Shown here piece after piece: positions 32,301 to 42,637 of a DNA stretch of 64,000 bases (its first letter is position 1; every line of letters begins with the position of its first letter). Origin of the DNA: Ctena decussata (taxonomy: Eukaryota; Mollusca; Bivalvia; Lucinida; Lucinidae); contig OZ022502.1 of NCBI GenBank assembly GCA_963989385.1, positions 13,441,001-13,505,000 of the forward strand, written 5' to 3'. The translations under genes and the position numbers were made by a program. The notes under the pieces are model-generated. The model was not told the origin of the DNA and made no database searches. It worked only from the letters and a program-made list of their open reading frames with translations.

Positions 32301-35300
32301 CCTGTTATTGTAGCAACTTGAAATTTTGTATGAGGATATACATCAATAAGTACAAGAGGAATATACTAGAATAAGGTCATGATGAACAATATGTCACGGT
32401 CCACTGACTTCGGACTTAGGCTGATTTTGCAAGGTTAAGATTTTTGTAAGAGGTAGCTTTTAGGTTTCCTATTATTGTAGCATCTTGAAATTTTGTATGA
32501 GGATATATATCTACTAGAACAAGAGGAGTGTACAAGAGTAAGGTCATGATGACCCATATGTCACGGTCCACTGACCTCAGACTAGGCTGATTTTGCAAGG
32601 TTAAGATTTTTGTAAGAGGTAGCTTTTAGGTTTCCTATTATTGTAGCGACTTGAAATTTTGCACGAGAATATATATGTATCTATTTGTACAACAGGAATA
32701 TACAAGAATAAGTTCATAATGACCCAAATGTCACAGTCCTCTGACTTTGGACATAGGCTGATTTTGCAAGGTCAAGATGTTGCTATGAGGTAGCTTTTAG
32801 GGTTCCTATTATTGTAGCAACTTGAAATTTTGTATGAGGGTTTATATCTATAAGTACAACAGGAACTTACAAGAATCAGGTCATGAAGATCCATATGTCA
32901 TGGTTCACTGACTTTGGACTTGGACATTTCATATGGTCTTTACTCTGCCTCTATGAACCTAATTATCCTACAAATGCCAGTACCTTAATCAAGGCCCTGT
33001 CTTACTCAAGGCACTAGGCGGGGACATCCGTGTTCTGTGGACACATTTCTAGTTTGCAAATATTACTGCAATGAATTTTGTGAGTACTGTAAGACTTACT
33101 GAAACCTCGACTAACAACTTTGTTAAAGTAATGATGCTTTGAACAACTGGTCCCTGACATATAAAGTATGTTGAGGTAGCATTAAATTATAGTTTTGTAT
33201 TATGTTAAGTTTGTTGATTAGTTAAATGTACACTGGACTGTGAAATATACAGGTCCCCACTCAGTCTAATCAGTGATGCCTATTATGCCTGGACCCAGTT
33301 GTTCAAGACTAATGAGGTTCTGAGTTAATGAGATGTTGTATTTTCAAATGCAATTGTAAACACTGCCCCCATGTTAGGATCATTTGCACAAAAAAAGAAA
33401 AAAAAAAAGAAAAGAAAAATGTTAGCACACTTGATATTATGTGTACTAGTAGACTCAGCAGTCCTTGTTTGATGACTTTGTTAAGCTAAAGATACTTCAA
33501 ATAAATGGACCCAGTTTGCTTGTTTGGAGAGTAGCCTCGTTTTCACTCACCTGTGGGAAGTACAAAAGTGCTGTTGTTGTTGCTGGCATCGGTGTCAGCC
33601 TCAGTATCTGAGACAGCATCAGTGGCCACATAAACAGAATTGAGCCGCGACATGAGAAAACCAACAAAGTGGCTGTGTACCCAGTGCAGACTCAGATCAG
33701 CCTGGGCATCTGCCCAGTCTGATCAGAATCTTCGCTAAGCACTTAAAGGGTAGCTAAGGGTCTGAGCTACATTCATGCAGACAGCGAAGACACTGATCAG
33801 ACTGGGCAGATGCCCAGGCTGGTCTGAGTCTGCACTGGGCACACAATCACATCATTGGTTTTCTCATGTCGCGGCTCACTGATGTTTTAGTTAAAGTTTT
33901 TATGTGATGGGCAACATATTTTCAGGCTAGCTATCCTGTACATGAAAAAGTCTTGTTGTTATGCTTCTAATATGGAACTATCGGGAAATGGTGCTTGGTA
34001 ACTTTCAGTTCCAGGGTGTCCTACTAATTTGGATACTAGCAGGGCAAGGCATACTGTGCTTGCAGTAGGTGTTGGTGGGTGTTGTTTGGATATTTTTTCT
34101 CTCACCTGTCTTATACCTCTGTCTGGTAGAGGGCTTGATATAGACTGAAACACTGTCTACAAGAGCCGTTAAACCCAAAACAGCCAACCAACGAAAACTG
34201 ACTTGGAAGAAATTCACTGTAGAGTGGGCATACTGGTTTGTGCCTGTCTGTCAGAAACACTTTTTGGCAGCTGTGAAACTGAAGAACCACTCAGTCTAGG
34301 ATCTTGAAATTGTATATGAATGTACAGGAAAAGAAAGCAGATCTTTATATTATATTTTATTTGCTGGGCTTGTCATTAAGGAGCTATGCTCCTTCTCCAA
34401 CTTAAAGCATTATATAGGAACAACTTCATGAATGAGATATCTGGAAAGCCCCATTGAGTTGCCCCCAATTTGGAAGGACATGATCATTCCAGAAAGCAAA
34501 TAAAAAGCTGTTGGATGGTGAAAAAAACACTGTGGTGTATCCATTCACCTTAATTATAGAGCTCTGGATACATTCCCTGGGTTAGGCATGCACATCTATT
34601 TGTTTGTTTCTTCTGGCTTTATCCTTCATGAAAATAGCTAGTGTTCACTTAATTAAGGTGTATGGGTACACTTCCATGTTTTTTTCCATGATTTATTACA
34701 AAGGGAAACAATGTTGTGACTTCCTGTTGCCTCCCCTGGACAACCAGACCATATGCTAAAAAGGAGATCAACTCTCAAAGGCGGAAAAAATTCTCCTAGA
34801 AGAGCTTATTCTTTCCTTTAAAAGCTGAGGGAGTCAGAAATTGCTTCCCCTGAAAGTGTGCCCATTCACCTTAAGTGTATAAACAAAATCCATACAACTG
34901 ACAGAGAATTAGATCATTTGCGAACAAATTATAGTTTGAGAAAATCAGGTATACTGTATGCCATGCTCTGACACTAATGACGTCATTGATCTATTACCAT
35001 AGCAACGCTATGAAATTACCAACTGGTGTGCTTTGTACCTTTGCAGAATGACGTCTCCGCCATTTTTCAGTGACATAACAAACCAAAATTCTTTCAACAG
35101 CAGCTTCAGATTTTCTTAAAAATTTGTTCTCAAGTCATTTAATTCTGCGTTACATGTGAATTTCATTTTAGTGAAAACAACTCGTATTCCTTGCCTATTT
35201 ATTTTTATCAGATGGCTACGTAATGAAACATAACATTTCTAGAGATCAGTAGACAGGTTTGATTACAGATTATGGGTTATACAATTTGTGGGATGAAATA

Positions 35301-38300
35301 AAGTGCCATCAGTATGACATTTTATAAGGCCATTAAACATCTTTCATTATAGCATGTTAGAAATCATCTTTATGAAAACAGAAAAAAGCCCAAATTTTCT
35401 CATAAAAGAAAGGTAAGCTCAGGGACATATATATGATGGTTGGTGTAGGAAAATGCTTTGGACAGTAGAGCTTCAGAACTGGGGTTGGGGTTTGATGACA
35501 ATTCTGGGAAATGTTTCAATATACAATATTTCTCTTTTGAAACATCTGTTCTGACTACTTAATTAGAGGAGCTTTGCCAAGATGGTTCTAATGAGTGGTC
35601 CATTTGAGCCACAACATTACAAAACCAACAAAGTGTCACATGCCTACAGTGAAGATTCAGATCAACCTGGGTATCTGCCCAGTTTGATCAGAGTCTTTGC
35701 TGTGCACATCGAAGCAAGCTAAGGGTCTATGCAAGTTCCATGCAGACTGGAAAGACCTTGAGGCAGATTCCCAGACTAATCTGAGTCTTCGCTGGGTGCA
35801 CATGCCACTTTGTTGGTTTTATTGTGTCGTGGGTCATATATTTTATGCTATGGAGGAAAATATCCCAGAATATTAATCAAAGCCTCAGTAGTTCCGGAGC
35901 TCAATTGCAATTTGCAGTTTCTAGTGAAAATATCGTGTTGCTTCTTTTATTGAAATAGCTTGGTATAAATCAATAGGCAATGCTCCAGATAAGAACAGGT
36001 AACCAGGATAATTTTGGGATAATTTCCATAGTCCTCCATATAAACATACATTTTGACCCATCATTAGAACCGTCTCATCGAGATGGTTCTAATGATGGGT
36101 CACAACATATGTTTTCATGGAAAATTAAGAAAAAAAAATATTTTAGACTTATCACCAAAGCCCATCTTATCTGGAGCTCTGAATATAATGTTACTGTTAC
36201 ACTTTATTTCCTGATAAATAATTAGTTGCTGCTTTAATCATTTTTACATCAATCTGTTTGAATGTCAGTGTCTTTGGCTCAAAATGAAACTGCATTGCAG
36301 CAAGTGACATATATTTTTTCTCTCACAAAAAGGTGCATGCTCTTGAAAACACTGAAAACAAACAGTTTTATAGGGCTTCATCTTACAATAAGTTGAAGAT
36401 AATTTTTTGTAAACTTCTTATTAAGACATATTGTATTGATGCAAATTTTGCATAAAGAGAATACATTATGGACATTCATTAAAAATGCCTCTAACTAGAC
36501 AAACCTCTAATGCGGGACCATATCATACTATCTTGATGAGTTAATAACAAGTTCAAGCAGCGTAACACATATATAGTGGCCCCATATATATACATTTTCA
36601 TGGAAAAACTAGAAATAATCACAGAACTGTTATCAGATATACCATTTACGTTGAATTTTTTAGTCGAAAGAATGATGGGAAATCATGGCCAATTTGATCA
36701 AAACATGGCTAGCTGAATGAGGTTATTAGTCAGGGATTTGTTGAGTGATTCTGGTACATGTATATTAAAAAAATCAAATGTGTTGAAATTTCTTCGGTAA
36801 ACAATGGCAGTGTTTTTCCAGAAAATACATTTGAAAATGTATTGTCTTATTAATGACAAGGTTTGTTACTAAATTGTTAGTTTATAACAACCAGGTCCTG
36901 AATTTAAGCACCTCTGCAACATAGCTTGTGTGGGAGATTAATTTTTGCATGCTGGTGATGGGGCATGGGGAAAATGTAAACAAAGATAAAAATCCAGTCT
37001 CTAAACCTTAGAAGCTGGAAAGAGGCTAAAGCAGAAGTTTTGAGATTTTAATTTCAGACTAATTATGTATATGCCTGATGAACATGCAGTTCCAGTCCCT
37101 TTTGAAAATTAAAAATTCAGCTTCTCTAAATAGTTTACCAAGTGTAATAGTGGAATTCACTTCACATGAAAAGATTATTGTGAACACTAATTGCTCTGAA
37201 GTAAAAGAAATGGTAAAATTATCACAAGTCATAAAGCCTGAAAATGGACAAAGCTAGTATTTTATACCAGTAAACTTTATGTTCATTGAGTTGAATTGAA
37301 TTTTAAATTTTGGCAATCCATTTGCAAGGGCTAGACTTTTTAACCCATTCCATTCGGGATACTCCTTTAGGGGTATCTGGGCAAACAGTTGGATCCAGAT
37401 TAGGCCCCACAAACGTGGGGCCTTATCTGAGATCGAAGCTGTTTGCTGCCTAGACATCACTTCTACAAGAGTTAGTTTGACCAATATTGTCAAAATATTT
37501 TTGATTTTTGATGCAGACGACAGTTTCAGCAGACGACAAAAATACCCAGAATGCAATGGGTTAATTTCCAAATGGAAACATGAATTGTATATTTTCCAGG
37601 CATAATAAAAATTCATGTTATAAAATACCATTGCAGTTGTCTCATTGAGGCCATTGTAATGTAATTTTACCATGTGTAACCCTAGATCAGTCTGCTGCAA
37701 GATGAGAAGTTTGATCAGGGCCTGCAGTGTTTACAGCTCATTCTTCAAAACTATAATTTTGGCCCTGACAGCAGACATATCATTTCTGATTTGAAATGAG
37801 AATGGCTTGCCAGCAGAGAAAAGATCGTTTTTATATAGGAAACACATTTTGAGGCATGTGCAAACAGTGCAGAAGTTCAGACACTGCATAATGAGGTGTC
37901 TGATCAGGGTCAGCACTGTTTGCTTACAGAAATTTCTTGTTTGTCATTGGGAAAATCAAAATTTGACTCTTTGCATTGCAGATATAATGACAAATATTTT
38001 GGCAGAAATGTTCATTAGGTAATTCTCAGTTAGTTTGACTTTAGCAAAAGCTTTACTAAAATGAGCTTTTTGGTTGGCCATAGTGCAGATTATATTTTGT
38101 TTTTGTCCTTTGATATCAGAGGATATATTCTCAGAAATCAGATATTCTTGATTGGTTGAGGCTTTTATCCTAAATCATCGCTTTTTAACCATTTGGATCC
38201 TTTTGATACTAATCAGTCATTGAATTTGACTGCCTTATTAAAGTTAAGAAATTAAAGTATGTTCTTCTCTGGTTTTTGTACCCAGATATTGTCAGGATCA

Positions 38301-41300
38301 CTGATGAGGCTTGAATAGTTGAAACTTTGAAGTATGACCCATGTTCTATTTTTGCATGTATGCTCTGCTCTTGAAGGAACTTTTAAGATTTTAATTGTTA
38401 TGTATTTCTTTTACAGGCACCAGAATCATGGCTCAAAAGTATGCACCCAGAAGACAAACCTGTAAGTCTATCATTATTGATATTATTTATTGTATTTTTT
38501 TATGCCCCCAATTTCGGAGAAATTGTGGGGGCATATTGGTTTGGGCCTGTCCGTCTGTCTGTCTGTCTGTCCGTCAGTCCGTCTGTCCGCTATCTATAAG
38601 TCAAGAACCGTAAGAGCTAGGAGCTTGAAACTTTATACACATGATCAGTATGGAAAATAAGCGAACACATGTTTTTTCTTTTTTCCGCGGGTCACATATA
38701 TTAAGAGTTATGCCCCTTTTTCGACTTAGCCTGTGGAACCTTGTGAACAAAATATCTCAAGAACCCCTGATGCTAAGATCATGAGGTTTAGCAGGATGAG
38801 AATGCCCAAGGTGTAGATGACCTGATTAACTTTTGAAACAAATTCATTAATTTTTGACCGAGTTATGCCCCTTTTTCGACTTAGTGCATTTTAAGCCTAT
38901 GGAACCTTGTGAACAAAATATCTCAAGAACCCCTGATGCTAGGAGCATGATATTTTGCAGGAAGATACTGCCTGTGGTGTAGATGGATAAACTTTTGAAA
39001 AAAATTGTGAATTTTTTATCGAGTTATTCCCCTTTTTCGACTTAGTGCATTGAGGCCTATGGTACAAAGGTACCCTTACACATAAGTAAGAGCTAGGAAC
39101 TTGAAACATTATACACATGATCAGTATGGAAAATAAGCAGACCTGTATTTTTTTATTTTTCCGCCGGCCATGTATTTCCTGAGTTTTGCCCCTTTTTCGA
39201 CTTAGCCTGTGGAACCTTGTGAATGAAATATCTCAAGAACCCCTGATGCTAGGTGCATGATTTTTTGCAGGAAAAATACTGCCTAAGGCGTAGATGACCT
39301 GATTAACTTTTGAAAAAAATTTGTGAAGTTTTGATCCGGTTAGGCCCCTTTTTCAACTTAGTACATTGAAGCCTATGGTACAAAGGTCCCCTTACATACA
39401 GTCAAGAACAATAAGAGCTAGGAACTTGAAACTTTAAACACATGATCAGTATGGAAAATAAGCATACCCGTATTTTTTTATTTTCCGCCGGTCGTGTTTT
39501 TCCAGAGTTATGCCCCTTTTTCGTCTAAGCCTGTGGAACCTTGAGAACAAAATATCTCAAGAACCCCTTATGCTAGGATCATGAGGTTTTGCAGGATGAC
39601 AATGCCCAAGGTGTAGATGACCTGATTAACATTTGAAACAAATTCGTGAATTTTTGACCGAGTTATGCCCCTTTTTCGACTTAGTGCATTGTAAGCCTAT
39701 GGAACCTTGTGAACAAAATATCTCAAGAACCCCTGATGCTAGGAGCATGATATTTTGCAGGAAGATACTGCCTGTGGTGTAGATGACCTGATTAACTTTT
39801 GAAAAAAAATTGTGAATTTTTTACTGAGTTATGCCCCTTTTTCGACTTAGTGCATTTTAAGCCTATGGAACCTTGTGAACAAAATATCACAAGAACCCCT
39901 GATGCTAGGATCATGATATTTTGCTGGAAGATACTCCCTTAGGTGTAGATGACCTGTTCAACTTTTGAAAACAAATCGTATATTTTTTATCGAGTTATGC
40001 CCCTTTTTCGACATAATGCGTTGAAGCCTATGGTACAAAGGTACCTTTACACCCAGTCAAGAACCATAAGAGCTAGGAACTTGAAACTTTAAACACATGA
40101 TCAGTATGAAAAATAAGCGAACATGTGTATTTTCTTTTTTCCGTGGGTCACATATTTTCAGAGTTATGCCCCTTTTACGACTTAGGCTGTGGAACCTTGT
40201 GAAAAAAATATCTCAGGAACCCCTGATGCTAGGAGCATGAGGTTTTGCAGGATGACAATGCTCAAGGTGTAGATGGCCTGATTAACTTTTAAAACAAATT
40301 CGTGAATTTTTGACCGAGTTATGCCCCCTTTTCAACTTAGTGCATTGTAAGCCTATGGAACCTTGTGAACAAATATCTCAAGAACCCCTGATGCTAGGAG
40401 CATGATATTTTGCAGGAAGATACTGCCTGTGGTGTAGATGACCTGATTAACTTTTGAAAAAAAATTGTGAATTTTTTACTGAGTTATGCCCCTTTTTCAA
40501 CTTAGTGCATTATTTGCCTATGGAGAACCCCTGATGCTAGGATCATGATTTTTGCAGGTTGATATTGCCCAAGGCGTAGATGACCTGATTAGCTTTCGAA
40601 AACAATTCGTAATTTTTTGACTGAGTTCAGCCCCTTTTTCGACTTAGTGCATTGAAGCCTATGGTACAAAGGTACAAGCATTATTGGATGAACCTTCTTT
40701 AGAGGCAAGCATATGGTTGGGAGCATAGTGTTTCATAAACACATTTTCTAGTGTCCCTAGTAGCATATTCTTTATTTCTAGAAGTTCTAATCTTGAAAAT
40801 TATAATTCTTGTGAAAAAGTATACAAATAGGCACACTATGTTGAAACAAGATAAACAAATACTGAATAAATGTTGTTGCATCAACAGTCTGGTAGTTCAA
40901 AGGTTTAGGTAGCATGAATATTTGAAAGTAATACTTTTTGGGGGTTCTGGTGGATGTTTTTATTTCATTTTACATAGAAATTCCTGTTAACAAACAGTGT
41001 AGACCCTGTTTGGATGCCACATTCTGCAGCATCTGAAGTAGGTTTGCACTGTTTGCGTATACATGTATCCCCAAAATGAGTTCCTGTCTGAATTGCCTAA
41101 ACATTGTCTCATGTTTTGTGTAGAATTCTAACCAAGCTTTATCAGTTATCTGTTGGACAAAGAGGAAAGCATGTAAAAATATGTATTAGCATACCTAACA
41201 CAATGATTTTTGAAAGTTGGCTGTTACAGGTCATTTAAGGTGAATAAGTACACTTTCAGAGGAAACAACTCAGCCATATTCAGGGTTGCCTTCCTCCTCA

Positions 41301-42606
41301 GTGAGGTCAACTGTTAAAGGAAAGAATTTGCTCCCTTAGGAGTTGACCCCATTTTGTAAAGCTTTTTGGCAAAATTGTCTGTTGTATAGAGGTTGCTGTT
41401 GTTTGGAGGGTTTAACTCACAGGCTTTTAGTTGGTTTGTGACCACTGAGTACCAGTACGGGAACAGTTTTAATGACGTATATGTCTGCAAATATAATGAT
41501 TTTGTGTAATCTTTACATTTACCATAAATAAACAGTCCTTTTTGATTAAAAAAGACTGTTTTCCACCATAAAAACTGGCCGTTACAGAGGTAATTCTGAC
41601 TGTTTTTCGTCGAAAATTGTGACCGCTAACCGGGGAAAAAGAGGTGACCACTGGCTATAGGTGAAAAATATAGGAAATATAACAGGGCGAATTGAAAGTG
41701 GCCATTGTTAAGAGGTGACCATTGGCGGGAGGTGACCGTTAGGAGAGGTTGGACTGTATGCCCTGCTATGCTAACCTGTAACATACTGGTATATTTCAGC
41801 ATTGGAGAACCATGCCTAACTATGCAATATTGGTAGATACCCGAGACAGACTCAGTCCTCAGATTACATATGTGCCTCAAGACAATTTAGATATCATCAT
41901 AAACACACAGGTAAGCTCTTGTTTGTTTGAAATATGGAGTAACATTCAGTTAGCTATCCTGCACTGTGATGGTTGGTACTTACCGTAATCAACCTTATTA
42001 GTGCCCTGTGTGCTTAACTTTTTCAAAATGGCGGCATATACTTGTTGCAAACTTTCTCTCTTATAAGCCCACAATTCAGTGAATTACTGTATAGTAAAAA
42101 GGTTTAGCATCAGAGAAAAGCTGCTTACTGTCACAGAATGATAGAGAAGCTTCACAAGTGAAATGAAAGATTTGATTGCATTTTCAGATTTTGTAAACAC
42201 TCATACAAAGGGATGAACCAGTAAAAGTATATGTGCTTATAGTAATATGTCACAGAATTTACCATGATATGCACTTATAGGGGCATGTGCACTAAGTAGG
42301 TTGAATACGGTATCTGTTGTTTTCATGCTGGACAACATTTTAAGGTGCATGGGTTCACTCACCTCTTTGTTTTTACCTCACCTGAGCCAAAGGCTCAGGG
42401 TGAGCTATTGTGATTACTCAGTGTCTGTCGTCCGTCGTCAACAATTTGCTTTAAATGACATCTTCTCTGAAACCACTAGGCCTAGGGCTTTGATATTTGG
42501 TATGAAGCATTGTCTAGTGGACTTCTACCGAGTTTGTTCAAATGGTGGCCTCAGGGTCCAAAATGGCCCTGGGGCAGGGGGTCTTCGGTTCGAAACTAAA
42601 AAATAC

Positions 42607-42637
<31 letters not shown>

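Noticed and set aside
37254..37700. 148-residue minus-strand frame
   Set aside because: It spans the TTAACCCATT MITE and its flanks; no domain, no start context, no splice signals.
38500..40685. CRISPR-like array because of regular spacing
   Set aside because: Monomers are about 157 bases, contiguous and diverged, with no short repeat/unique spacer alternation, and the context is eukaryotic intron.
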